Shown here one piece after another: positions 42,773-51,402 of a stretch of 64,000 nucleotides of DNA. The stretch covers positions 3,720,001 through 3,784,000 of the forward strand of contig NZ_JAFLRG010000001.1 of assembly GCF_017315725.1 (NCBI RefSeq). The letters are read 5' to 3'. Positions within the stretch are counted from its first letter, which is position 1. Every line of letters begins with the position of its first letter. This DNA is from Trinickia acidisoli. GTDB lineage: Bacteria; Pseudomonadota; Gammaproteobacteria; Burkholderiales; Burkholderiaceae. Below the pieces are notes generated by a model, which saw only the letters and a list, made by a program, of their open reading frames with translations, made no database searches and was not told the DNA's origin. The position numbers and the translations under genes were made by a program.

Positions 42773-43416
42773 GCGTCTTCGTATCGGGCGACGCGGTGCG
42801 TTTCCTTGCGCGCGTCGTCGAACCATTCGCGCATCACCGGCAACGCGCTCATGCGCTCGACATACCCACGCGCCGCGTCCGAAAGCGGCGGCGCATAGGT
42901 GATGAAGCGCGAGACGATGGGCGCATACATCGCGTCGGCGGCGCCGAATGCTTCGCCGAACAGGAAGGGGCCGCCGTAGTGCGCAAGGCACTCGCTCCAA
43001 ATCGCATCGATGCGCGCGACGTCGGCGAGCGCATCGGGCGTCGCCCCCTTGCCGGGCCGATGCGCGCGAATGTTCATCGACATTTGCGTGCGCAACTCGA
43101 CGAAGCCGCCGTGCATCTCGCACGCGATCGCGCGCGCATGGGCTCGCGCGCCAGCATCGCTCGGCCACAACGCATGCTGCGGATAGCGCTCGGCCAGCGT
43201 CTCCAGAATCGCGAGCGTCTCCCAGATCGATTGACCGTCGTCGGTCACGAGGCACGGCACGCGGCCCGAGGGCGAGTGCTCGAGGATGCGCGCCTTCGTA
43301 TCGGCCTCGCCGAGCGGCACGAGCACCTCGTCGAACGAGAGGCCCATCTGTTTCATCATGACCCAAGGCCGCATCGACCACGACGAGTAGTTCTTATTAC
43401 CGATGATGAGTTTCAT
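42769..43416 (-). CDS. Glutathione S-transferase family protein
   Basis: 215 aa from ATG 43416. Thioredoxin-like N-terminal domain beginning KLIIGNKNYSSWSMRPWVMMKQ, where the Ser pair is the likely glutathione-activating residue, then the glutathione-gamma-Glu loop SGRVPCLVTDDG and QSIWETLAI. The all-helical C-terminal domain follows with the GEAFGAADAMYAPIVSRF hydrophobic-staple region. It most resembles the YfcF-type group of bacterial GSTs. Cytosolic; substrate unknown. Coupled to cca by a 4-bp overlap. Confidence 0.9.
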   Translation of the reverse strand: MKLIIGNKNYSSWSMRPWVMMKQMGLSFDEVLVPLGEADTKARILEHSPSGRVPCLVTDDGQSIWETLAILETLAERYPQHALWPSDAGARAHARAIACEMHGGFVELRTQMSMNIRAHRPGKGATPDALADVARIDAIWSECLAHYGGPFLFGEAFGAADAMYAPIVSRFITYAPPLSDAARGYVERMSALPVMREWFDDARKETHRVARYEDA

Positions 43417-43548
43417 GCGCCACCGAAAAGAGCGTTGATTGATCGGAACATCGAGACAACGAGAGAAACGAAGCGGCAATGGTGCCACGAAGCGAGCGGG
43501 CGGTGCTCTGCCGCAGCGCTTTGCGCTGCTTCCTCTGCGTCCGCCGCT

Positions 43549-44505
43549 TCAGCGCCCCGCCGTCGTCCGAAAGGCGCTGAAGCGCGATTGCAGCGCCGCG
43601 TCGTTCAGATAGGTGGGCGCGATCGCTTCGATGGCGACGGGCTCCACATTCAATTCGGCCGCGAGCGGCGCGCTCAGGATCGCGTCGCGCGACATCGAAT
43701 CGAGATTGTCGCGCGTGACGAGCGGTTCGCCCGGAAGCGTCTCGAACGACAGCGCCTGCATATAGGCAAGCGCGTCGGGCAACCGCACGATGCGCGGGTG
43801 GCGGCCGATCATCTCGCCGCACATGCGCACGAGCGCTTCGAGCGTATGGACGGTCGGGCCGCCGAGCTCGTAGGTGCGCCCATGCGCGGCGTCGAGATCG
43901 AGCGTGCCGACGATGGCCTTGACGACGTCGCCAACGTAGACGGGCTGGAATTTCGCGTCGGGCTTGGCGAGCGGCAGCACGGGGAAGAGGCGCGCGAGCG
44001 AGGCGAACGTATTGAGGAAGCGGTCTTCGGGACCGAACACGACCGATGGCCGAAAGATGGTCGTCGCAAGCTGAGTGGCCGCGAGCACGCCCTTCTCGCC
44101 GTCGCCCTTCGAGCGCAAGTACATGCTCGGGCCATTCGAATCGGCGCCGATGGCGCTCAGGTGAACGAGCCGGTGCACGCCCTTGCCCTCGCAAGCCGCC
44201 GCGATCTTCGACGGCAACTCGACGTGCAGCTTCGCGAATTCGGGCCCGTAAGGGCGGCCGCGCCGGCCGTGCAGCGTGCCGACGAGGTTGACGACGGCAT
44301 CGACGCCCTCGACGAAGCGGGCAAGCTCGACCGTGTCGAATGGATCGAGCTCGATGACGTCGAGCGGGAGCAGCGTGAGATGGGCGGCATGGCTGCGCTT
44401 GCGCGTGGCAATGCGCACGTTCTTGCCGGCGGCGACGAGCGCGTTGGCGAGATGCGTGCCGATGAAGCCGGAACCGCCGATCAACGCAATGGATTGATGT
44501 CGCAT
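43549..44505 (-). CDS. NAD(P)-binding epimerase-like protein, complex I NDUFA9 type
   Basis: 318 aa from ATG 44505. Atypical SDR with Rossmann motif IALIGGSGFIGTHLANALVAAG, then LHGRRGRPYGPEFAKLHVELPSKIA and RFVVFGPEDRFLNTF-like segments (RPSVVFGPEDRFLNTFASL), characteristic of the NDUFA9/39-kDa subfamily. Members bind NAD(P)H but bacterial functions are mostly undefined; quinone-related or membrane redox roles are suggested for the family. It lies downstream of slt on the same strand, 73 bp apart. Confidence 0.88.
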   Translation of the reverse strand: MRHQSIALIGGSGFIGTHLANALVAAGKNVRIATRKRSHAAHLTLLPLDVIELDPFDTVELARFVEGVDAVVNLVGTLHGRRGRPYGPEFAKLHVELPSKIAAACEGKGVHRLVHLSAIGADSNGPSMYLRSKGDGEKGVLAATQLATTIFRPSVVFGPEDRFLNTFASLARLFPVLPLAKPDAKFQPVYVGDVVKAIVGTLDLDAAHGRTYELGGPTVHTLEALVRMCGEMIGRHPRIVRLPDALAYMQALSFETLPGEPLVTRDNLDSMSRDAILSAPLAAELNVEPVAIEAIAPTYLNDAALQSRFSAFRTTAGR

Positions 44506-44578
44506 TTTCGACTCCCTGCGGGCGACGGCCACAGGCACCGCCGCGCGCTCATCGCGGCCCTATCGCGCACGGCATGCC

Positions 44579-46564
44579 TCAGGGCGTCTGAGGCAGGATC
44601 ACCCCGAGCCGCTCCTTCAGCGATTGCGGACGGCCTTCGAACAGCGCCGCATAGTAGACCGTGTTCGACAGCACGTTCTTGACGTAATCGCGCGTCTCGT
44701 TGAACGGGATCGTCTCCGCAAAGATCGCGCCTTCGACGGGGCGCTGCAGCGCCGCTTGCCACTGGCGCGGACGACCGGGCCCGGCGTTGTAGCCCGCCGT
44801 GGCGAGTACGGCCGAACCGTCGAACTGATTGTAGATCATCGATAGATAGCTGGTGCCGAGCAAAATGTTCGTATCGATGTCGTTCATTTGCTCGGGCGAA
44901 AGCGGCCCGAGGCCGATCTTGCGCGCCACCATGCGCGCCGTGCCGGGCATCAGTTGCATCAGGCCGCCCGCTCCGACGTCCGACTGCGCGTTGATGATGA
45001 AGCGCGATTCCTGGCGAATGAGCCCATAGGCCCATTCGACGTCGAGGCCGGTCGACTTTGCATCGCGCTCCACGATGTCGCGGAACGGTGCAAGGTAGCG
45101 CAGCGAAAAGTCGTGTTCGGTCTGCGTCCGGTCGGCCGTGTTGACCGTGCGGTCATAGAGCTGGATGCGGCGCGCGTATTCGGCCACGGCCAGCAATTGA
45201 TGATCGGTCATGCCGCGCAGCGGCCAATTCCACTCGCGATTGCCTTCGAGCCGCAGATTCAGTGCGTAAAAGCGGCGCGCGAGATCGAAGCCCGGCGTGC
45301 GGCTTGCCGCCTCGACCTCGGCGTCGGTCACGGTCGTTTGCGGCGGCACCGTGATCTTGCGACCGAGCGCCTCGGTGGCAAGCTGTCCGTAGAAGTTGAA
45401 GCCCGACGCGATGCGCGTGAACTCTTGAACGGCGAGCGCCTTGTCCTCGGGGCTGCTGCTCTTCTCGAGCGCGCGCGCGTGCCAATAGACCCAGGCGGGC
45501 TGCGTGCGCAGCGCGCTCGGCATTTGCTCGATCGACCAGCGCACCATCGTCCAATCGCCAGCCAGCAGCGCACTGCGGGTACGCCATTCATAGGCCGGAT
45601 ACGAAAGCGGCGCATTCGCCGAGAGCCGGAACCAGTCGACGGCGCCCGGCACCTGATGGACCGCGCCCTGATAGCCGATCGTGCCCCAGCCGATCGCACG
45701 CTCGGCCAGCGACAGCGACGGCGCGATCGTCGCGAACGTGGCCGCGGCGGTGACGACGTCGGTGCGCGCCATCGTCGTGATCGCGAGCAGCGCGAGCGCG
45801 TGCGAGGCCGAGTCGGGCCCCACCCCGCGCGCAAGCAGGAGCGGCGGCGCGCCCGTTGCCTGATCGATGAGCGTCTGATCGGGGCGCACCGGGCCGAGCG
45901 CGTCGAACAGCCGGCTACCCGCGCTCGTCGCGTTTTGCTCGTAGGCAAGGCGGATCTGTTGCCAGACGTCGTCGTCGCTGAACTGGTGGCTTGCCGCCAG
46001 CGCGGTGATCAGATCGACGCAGCCGTCGCCGTAATACCTCGGCTCGACGAGCAGCGCGCGCGCCGCCTCGGCGACGTTTTCGCCATGCGCGGCGCGAGAC
46101 TCCAGCGCGTAGCACTTCACTTGCGTGTCGTCGTTGAGCACGAAGCGCGGATACTGCGCGTCGAAATCGCGCCAGTCGTGGCGCGCGCCCAGCACCAGCA
46201 GGTAATCGTTGCGCAGCCGGTCGGCGATCGCTTCGCCGTCGTGGCGCTGCAGGAACGACAGCACGGGCTCGTCCGGCGCGTCGACGCGCGCGTGGCCGCC
46301 GCTGTCGTACAACTGGGGCTTGAGCTGAAAGTATTCGAGATACGACGGCGCGGGGTAGTTCGGAATCATCGCCGCAAGCTGCGCCGCGCGCGCGGCGTCG
46401 TTATTGCGGGCGGCCTCGCGCAGGCGCACGAAAATCTGATCGTCGGTAAGCGCGGCGGTTGGGCGTACTTGGCGCCCCGCGGAGGCGGTGCCGCAGGCGA
46501 CGAGCGCGACGGCGGCGAGTGCGCAAGCGACCGCGCGATATACTCGTGCAAAGCGTTTTGACAT
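44579..46564 (-). CDS. slt: Soluble lytic murein transglycosylase
   Basis: 661 aa from ATG 46564. A lipobox is visible in the signal peptide (AALAAVALVAC-G), suggesting a lipid anchor. A long helical superhelical domain precedes the C-terminal Slt domain with the catalytic Glu in YGLIRQESRF and the family motifs GAGGLMQLMPGTARMVA and LLGTSYLSMIYNQF and ATAGYNAGPGRPRQW. It cleaves peptidoglycan glycan strands to 1,6-anhydro-MurNAc ends in the periplasm. Its start is only 20 bp from the divergent cyclo-ligase start. Confidence 0.95.
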   Translation of the reverse strand: MSKRFARVYRAVACALAAVALVACGTASAGRQVRPTAALTDDQIFVRLREAARNNDAARAAQLAAMIPNYPAPSYLEYFQLKPQLYDSGGHARVDAPDEPVLSFLQRHDGEAIADRLRNDYLLVLGARHDWRDFDAQYPRFVLNDDTQVKCYALESRAAHGENVAEAARALLVEPRYYGDGCVDLITALAASHQFSDDDVWQQIRLAYEQNATSAGSRLFDALGPVRPDQTLIDQATGAPPLLLARGVGPDSASHALALLAITTMARTDVVTAAATFATIAPSLSLAERAIGWGTIGYQGAVHQVPGAVDWFRLSANAPLSYPAYEWRTRSALLAGDWTMVRWSIEQMPSALRTQPAWVYWHARALEKSSSPEDKALAVQEFTRIASGFNFYGQLATEALGRKITVPPQTTVTDAEVEAASRTPGFDLARRFYALNLRLEGNREWNWPLRGMTDHQLLAVAEYARRIQLYDRTVNTADRTQTEHDFSLRYLAPFRDIVERDAKSTGLDVEWAYGLIRQESRFIINAQSDVGAGGLMQLMPGTARMVARKIGLGPLSPEQMNDIDTNILLGTSYLSMIYNQFDGSAVLATAGYNAGPGRPRQWQAALQRPVEGAIFAETIPFNETRDYVKNVLSNTVYYAALFEGRPQSLKERLGVILPQTP

Positions 46565-46584
46565 CGTGGTTCGTGGAGCAAAAA

Positions 46585-47178
46585 TTGAGCGAAAGCATAG
46601 CACGCAACCCCACGGCAAAATCGAAAGCCGAGCTGCGAAAACGCTTGCTCCAAGCGCGCAGCGACGCCGCCGCCGCGGGCCGCGCCGACGCTTCGCTCGC
46701 CGCTCATCTGCGCGAGGCGCTCTCGCGTTACGCGCCCCATACAGTGGGATTCTATTGGCCGCTCGCGGGCGAATTCGACGCGCGCGCGATCGTCGGCGAA
46801 TGGCTCGCGCGCGACGCGCGGCGCCAAGCCGCATTGCCCGTCGTCGTCATGAAAGGCCAGGCGCTTCAGTTCCACGCGTGGACGCCGAACACGTCGATGC
46901 GCGTGGGGCATCATCGCATCCCAGAGCCCGAGCGAGCGCCGCCCGTCTTGCCGGATCTGCTGCTCGTGCCCTGCGTGGGATTCGACGACGCGGGCTATCG
47001 GCTGGGTTATGGCGGCGGCTATTACGACCGCACCCTCGCGGCCTGGCCCGGCACGGACAAACCGGTCACGATCGGGATCGCCTACGAAGCGTGCCGCGCG
47101 ACGTTGCCGCGCGAACTGCACGACGTACCGCTCGATGCGATCGTCACCGACGACGGGCTGTTCGCGAATCCGCGCTGA
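46585..47178 (+). CDS. 5-formyltetrahydrofolate cyclo-ligase
   Basis: 197 aa from TTG 46585, chosen because GGAG at 46575-46578 is correctly spaced and the resulting length fits; no ATG fits in frame. Family motifs: KAELRKRLLQAR at the start (ATP/phosphate binding), VGFYWPLAGEFDAR, and GYGGGYYDRTLAAW near the end (folate/ATP site). It converts 5-formyl-THF to methenyl-THF with ATP. In many bacteria it follows 6S RNA; none was recognised upstream here. Confidence 0.9.
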   Translation: MSESIARNPTAKSKAELRKRLLQARSDAAAAGRADASLAAHLREALSRYAPHTVGFYWPLAGEFDARAIVGEWLARDARRQAALPVVVMKGQALQFHAWTPNTSMRVGHHRIPEPERAPPVLPDLLLVPCVGFDDAGYRLGYGGGYYDRTLAAWPGTDKPVTIGIAYEACRATLPRELHDVPLDAIVTDDGLFANPR

Positions 47179-47285
47179 AAGAGACCCAAGGAACCCAAGC
47201 AAACGGCGTAGGCCGCACCTCGTTGCCGCCTACGCCTACGCCTACGCATCGCGCATATCGCATATCGCGACGCGCGAACGTGAAT

Positions 47286-47798
47286 TCAGAGCGACGCGGC
47301 GGCGCGGGCCGCGGTGTCGTACAAGCCCGATGCATTGCGCATGAGCTGAGCGGCCTCGCCGATCTGCTCGTTGACCAACCCGCTTTCCTTGAGCGCCGCG
47401 ATCAGGCAGCTTTCTCTGACTTCGCGGTATTTGTTGCACAGGTCTCGCCCTGCCTGGGTAGCAGAAAAAAAGACTTCCTTGCCGGTCTTTTCGCTTTTTA
47501 CATACCCTCTACTCACGAGTTTCTTCAATGCATACGTGGCCACGTGCGTGTCCTCGATGTTGAGCACGAAGCAGATGTCGGCGAGCTTTTTCTTGCGTTC
47601 GCGGTGGCTGACGTGGTGCAGAAGCGACACCTCGATGGCCGTCATGTCCTTGGCGCCGGCCGCCGACATGCATCGCACCATCCAGCGGTTGAACGCATTG
47701 CTCGCCATGATCAGCCCGTATTCGAATTCGGACAGCTCGACGCTCGTCTCGGAGACGAGATGTTCCGAAGACACGATCTTGGTCGGATGACGCGGCAT
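47286..47798 (-). CDS. MarR-type winged-helix regulator
   Basis: 170 aa from ATG 47798. Helical dimerisation ends flank a winged helix: MTAIEVSLLHHVSHRERKKKLADICFVLNIEDTHVATYALKKLVSRGYVKSEKTGKEVFFSATQAG-type layout with recognition helix THVATYALKKLVSRG and wing KTGKEVFFSAT. It is divergent from the pxp operon, ~190 bp between starts, with a strong palindrome in between, so it probably regulates 5-oxoproline use and itself. Ligand unknown. Confidence 0.85.
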   Translation of the reverse strand: MPRHPTKIVSSEHLVSETSVELSEFEYGLIMASNAFNRWMVRCMSAAGAKDMTAIEVSLLHHVSHRERKKKLADICFVLNIEDTHVATYALKKLVSRGYVKSEKTGKEVFFSATQAGRDLCNKYREVRESCLIAALKESGLVNEQIGEAAQLMRNASGLYDTAARAAASL

Positions 47799-47895
47799 GG
47801 CGGCGACTTGCAAGTAACAATGAAAGGAAGAGTTCGCGAAGTGTACGCCGGCCGCACTTCGTTCAGCACTAGCGAAAACGCTTATGGGTAAAATG

Positions 47896-47913
47896 TCGAT
47901 AATTTATCGATAA
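47896..47913. promoter_or_regulatory. Overlapping palindromes, candidate operator of the MarR-type regulator
   Basis: TCGATAA-T-TTATCGA (47896-47910) overlaps TTATCGATAA (47904-47913). Both are perfect dyads in an AT-rich patch of an otherwise GC-rich intergenic region between the regulator and pxpB. Confidence 0.5.
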
Positions 47914-47987
47914 TACGACTGACTCAATGCACGTCCGAGCGGCTCGCCCCAGTGTCAAGGGACAGCCGCAGCGGGCCCAAAGCCTCG

Positions 47988-48641
47988 ATGACAGAACCTC
48001 GAATCTATCCGTTCGGCGACAGCGCACTCGTCTGCGAGGCCCCGCCGCCCGCGACGCTCGCGTGCCAGGAGCGGGTCTGGGCGCTCGGCGAGGCGGCGCG
48101 GGAGTGGCCGCACGTTGTCGAAGTCGTGCCGGGCATGAACAATCTAACGATCGTCTTCGATCCGCTTTGCGCCGACGTGGAAGCCCTCGCCCGCGACCTC
48201 GCGCTCGCGTGGGACCGCGCCGTCGGCGTCAGGCCGTCCACGCGCGAAATCGACATTCCCGTGCGCTACGGCGGCGAGGACGGCCCCGACTTGCCGGCCG
48301 TGGCCGAGTATGCCGGGCTCAGCATCGACGAAGTCGTACGGCGCCATGCGAGCGCCGAATACGTCGTATTCTTCGTCGGCTTCCAGCCGGGCTTCGCCTA
48401 TCTCGGCGGGCTCGACGCGTCGCTGCACATGCCGCGGCGCGCGGCCCCTCGGCTCGAGGTGCCGGTCGGATCGGTCGGCATCGGCGGCGCGCAAACCGGT
48501 ATCTATCCGGCGGCGTCGCCGGGCGGCTGGCAGTTGATCGGACGCACGCCGTCGCTGCTCTTCGATCCGGCCGGCCACCCGCCGACACTGCTGCAGCCCG
48601 GCGACCGCGTGCGCTTCACCGCGCTGGAGGTGGTTCGATGA
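47988..48641 (+). CDS. pxpB: 5-oxoprolinase subunit PxpB
   Basis: 217 aa from ATG 47988. Typical of the former allophanate-hydrolase subunit 1 / KipI group: GDSALVCEA, VVPGMNNLTIVFDP, VFFVGFQPGFAYLGGLD, PRRAAPRLEVPVGSVGIGGAQTGIYP, GWQLIGRTP. With PxpA and PxpC it forms an ATP-dependent enzyme that opens 5-oxoproline (pyroglutamate) to glutamate. It is the first gene of the operon and its stop overlaps the pxpC start. Confidence 0.95.
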   Translation: MTEPRIYPFGDSALVCEAPPPATLACQERVWALGEAAREWPHVVEVVPGMNNLTIVFDPLCADVEALARDLALAWDRAVGVRPSTREIDIPVRYGGEDGPDLPAVAEYAGLSIDEVVRRHASAEYVVFFVGFQPGFAYLGGLDASLHMPRRAAPRLEVPVGSVGIGGAQTGIYPAASPGGWQLIGRTPSLLFDPAGHPPTLLQPGDRVRFTALEVVR

Positions 48642-49687
48642 TCGACGTGCTGCGCGCCGGCGTGCTCTCGTCGGTGCAGGATCTCGGCCGCACCGGGTAT
48701 CGCCATCTCGGTGTGGCGAAGGCCGGCGCGCTCGACACGCTCGCGCTCGACATCGGCAACCGGCTCGTCGGCAACGCGCCGCAGGCGGCCGCGATCGAGA
48801 TCACGGTCGGGCCCGCGGCGCTGCGGTTTACGCAGGCCACGCGCATCGCCATCACGGGCGCGCAGTTTGGCGCGACACTGGACGGCGTGCCCGTTCACAC
48901 CTGGTGGAGCCTACCGGTGCGCCCCGGTCAAGAGTTGCTGTTGCAGGGTCCGACGCGCGGCATGCGCGGCTATGTGTGCGTGCGCGGCGGAATCGACGTC
49001 GTGCCCGTCCTCGGCTCGCGCAGCACCGATCTCGCCGCGCGCTTCGGCGGCCTCGGCGGGCGTAAGCTGCGCGATGGCGACCGGCTCCCGACGGGCGCGT
49101 CCGCACCGCGACAGGGGCGGGCGACGGCTGTCGACGCCCCGGCGTTCGGCGTCAAGGCACCGCAATGGTGCCGCTTCGCCGAGGTGGCGCACGAACCGGT
49201 GCGGCGCGGCAAGCACGCGGCCGGTGCCGAGCGCGCGGTGGCGATCCGCGTACTGCGCGGCCCCGAGTACGATTCGTTCGGCGAGGCGGCACGCACGGCG
49301 TTCTGGTCTGACGAGTGGCGCGTGACGCCGAACAGCAATCGCATGGGCTACCGTTTGGCGGGCAGCACACTCGCGCGCGAGCATGATGCCGAACTGCTCT
49401 CGCACGCCGTGTTGCCCGGCACGATCCAGGTCCCGGGCAACGGCCAGCCGATCGTGCTGATGAGCGACGCACAGACGACGGGCGGCTATCCGCGCATCGG
49501 TGTCGTCATCGCCGCCGACATGTGGAAGCTCGCGCAGGTGCGGCTGGGCGCCGCGGTGCGCTTCGTGCGCACGACGCAAGAGGAAGCGCGCTACGCGCTT
49601 TCGGAGGAACACGCGTATCTGCGGCAGATCGATGCCGCGATCGCCATGCACGAAGAGCGGATGCAGCGTCTTTCGCACGCCGCTTGA
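48638..49687 (+). CDS. pxpC: 5-oxoprolinase subunit PxpC
   Basis: 349 aa, starting at ATG 48638 in an ATGA overlap with pxpB and with GGAGG upstream. Family features of the KipA / biotin-dependent carboxylase-like group: VLSSVQDLGRTGYRHLGVAKAGALD, YVCVRGGIDV, VLGSRSTDLAARFGG, VTPNSNRMGYRL and QVPGNGQPIVLMSDAQTTGGYP. It acts with PxpA and PxpB in the cytoplasm. The gene is followed by pxpA 21 bp later. Confidence 0.95.
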   Translation: MIDVLRAGVLSSVQDLGRTGYRHLGVAKAGALDTLALDIGNRLVGNAPQAAAIEITVGPAALRFTQATRIAITGAQFGATLDGVPVHTWWSLPVRPGQELLLQGPTRGMRGYVCVRGGIDVVPVLGSRSTDLAARFGGLGGRKLRDGDRLPTGASAPRQGRATAVDAPAFGVKAPQWCRFAEVAHEPVRRGKHAAGAERAVAIRVLRGPEYDSFGEAARTAFWSDEWRVTPNSNRMGYRLAGSTLAREHDAELLSHAVLPGTIQVPGNGQPIVLMSDAQTTGGYPRIGVVIAADMWKLAQVRLGAAVRFVRTTQEEARYALSEEHAYLRQIDAAIAMHEERMQRLSHAA

Positions 49688-49708
49688 AGGTTTTGTAACG
49701 AGGTAGTC

Positions 49709-50461
49709 ATGGAAATCGATTTGAACGCCGATCTCGGCGAAGGTGGCGACGCCGACGAAGCGCTGCTCGGTCTCGTCAGTTCGGCGAACATCGCCTGCGG
49801 CTGGCATGCCGGAGGCGCCAATGCGATGCGCGATTGCGTGCGGCTGGCCGTGCAGCGAGGGGTAGCGATCGGCGCCCACCCGAGCTTTCACGATCCGGCC
49901 AATTTCGGTCGCAAGGAAATGCATCTGCCGCCCGACGACATTTACGCCGGCATCCTCTATCAACTCGGCGCGCTGTCGGCGATCGCCCAGGCCGAAGGCG
50001 TGCGCGTCGCGCATCTGAAGCCGCACGGCGCGCTCTACAACCAGGCCGCGCGCGACCCCGCGATCGCGGAGGCGATCATCTCGGCCGTGCACGACTTCGA
50101 TCCTTCGGTGGCGGTGTTCGGCCTGGCCAACAGCCGCTTCATCACGATCGCGCGCGAGGCGGGACTCGTCGCGGTCGAAGAAGGATTCGCCGATCGCGGC
50201 TACCGCGCCGATGGCTCGCTCGTACCGCGCAGCGAGCCGGGCGCGCTCATCGACGACGACGACGAGATGCTCGAGCACGTGCTCTCGATGGTGCGCGACA
50301 AGCGCGTCCGTACCGTGAGCGGCGACTGGGTACCACTTGACGTGCGCACGCTGTGCCTGCACGGCGACGGGCCGCATGCGCTCGAGTTCGCGCAGAAGCT
50401 GCGCCGCACGCTCTCGACGAACGGAATCGGGGTGCACGCCGCTTCGGGGCTGCCCCATTGA
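49709..50461 (+). CDS. pxpA: 5-oxoprolinase subunit PxpA (LamB/YcsF family)
   Basis: 250 aa. The family start is MEIDLNADLGEG, followed by SANIACGWHAGG and GAHPSFHD, and VAHLKPHGALYNQAARD, with conserved Asp and His that fit metal/phosphate chemistry. The third subunit of the ATP-dependent 5-oxoprolinase. Ribosome site is modest (AACGAGGTAG). The order pxpB-pxpC-pxpA followed by a DUF969/DUF979 pair is typical of Burkholderia-type clusters. Confidence 0.95.
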   Translation: MEIDLNADLGEGGDADEALLGLVSSANIACGWHAGGANAMRDCVRLAVQRGVAIGAHPSFHDPANFGRKEMHLPPDDIYAGILYQLGALSAIAQAEGVRVAHLKPHGALYNQAARDPAIAEAIISAVHDFDPSVAVFGLANSRFITIAREAGLVAVEEGFADRGYRADGSLVPRSEPGALIDDDDEMLEHVLSMVRDKRVRTVSGDWVPLDVRTLCLHGDGPHALEFAQKLRRTLSTNGIGVHAASGLPH

Positions 50462-50626
50462 CGGCACGGCGCGCAGCCGCGGAGGAAGGCTGTTCGCCCC
50501 GGAACGAGAAGGAATCGAAATGAGCACGCCGTGCCCGAGTCGGGACATGGCGCGCTCCGCAAGCAGGGCAAGCGGCCGTTAGAGCCGCGTCGAAAAGGCG
50601 TTTTACTAGAGACAGGAGACAGAACA

Positions 50627-51400
50627 ATGCAGACCAATTTATGGCCGTTACTAGGCGTAGCCGTCATCATCGTCGGCTTCCTTCTTCGCTTCAATCCGAT
50701 GCTCATCGTCGCCGCCGCGGCGATCGTCACCCCGCTCTGCGCGTACTTCCCGCCGGATAAGATTCTCGCCGCCATCGGCTCCGGCTTTCTCAAAACACGC
50801 AACATCCCGCTCATCATCCTGCTGCCGCTCGCCGTCATCGGATTGCTCGAACGGCACGGGCTGCGCGAGCGCGCGCAAATGTGGATCTCCAGCATCCAAG
50901 CAGCCACGGCCGGACGCCTTTTGATCGTCTACCTGCTGGTGCGCGAGCTGACTGCCGCCGTAGGCCTCACGGGCCTCGGCGGACATCCGCAGATGGTGCG
51001 GCCGCTGCTCGCGCCGATGGCCGAAGGCGCGACCGAAGCGCGCTACGGCAAGATCTCCGATGCCGTGCGCTACAAACTGCGCGCGTTCTCCGCCGCGACC
51101 GACAACGTCGGCCTCTTTTTCGGCGAAGACATCTTCGTCGCGTTCGGCGCCATCGTGTTGATGGTGACGTTCCTGAAAGAAACCGGCATCGTCGTCGCGC
51201 CGATGCACGTGGCCGTGTGGGGCATGCCGACCGCCCTCGGCGCATTCATCATTCACAGCGTGCGGCTGTATCTGCTCGACCGCCGTCTCGCCAAGGAACT
51301 CGGGCACGGCGCACAGGCACAGGCGTCTCCCCCGGAAGGCGACGCCTCGCTCTCTGCCGGCGCGCAAGCGCAACCGACGACCAACGCCGCGGGAGAATGA
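50627..51400 (+). CDS. DUF969 integral membrane protein
   Basis: 257 aa from ATG 50627 with CAGGAGA upstream. About six membrane segments (LLGVAVIIVGFLLRF, LIILLPLAVIGLL, and others), with polar motifs GFLKTRNIPLI and GLGGHPQMVRPLLAPM. A disordered Gln/Ala-rich tail closes the protein. DUF969 and DUF979 proteins are nearly always encoded side by side beside pxp or pyrrolidone-carboxypeptidase genes and are thought to form a permease, perhaps for 5-oxoproline or small peptides; this is inference from context. Confidence 0.88.
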   Translation: MQTNLWPLLGVAVIIVGFLLRFNPMLIVAAAAIVTPLCAYFPPDKILAAIGSGFLKTRNIPLIILLPLAVIGLLERHGLRERAQMWISSIQAATAGRLLIVYLLVRELTAAVGLTGLGGHPQMVRPLLAPMAEGATEARYGKISDAVRYKLRAFSAATDNVGLFFGEDIFVAFGAIVLMVTFLKETGIVVAPMHVAVWGMPTALGAFIIHSVRLYLLDRRLAKELGHGAQAQASPPEGDASLSAGAQAQPTTNAAGE

Positions 51401-51402
51401 AC

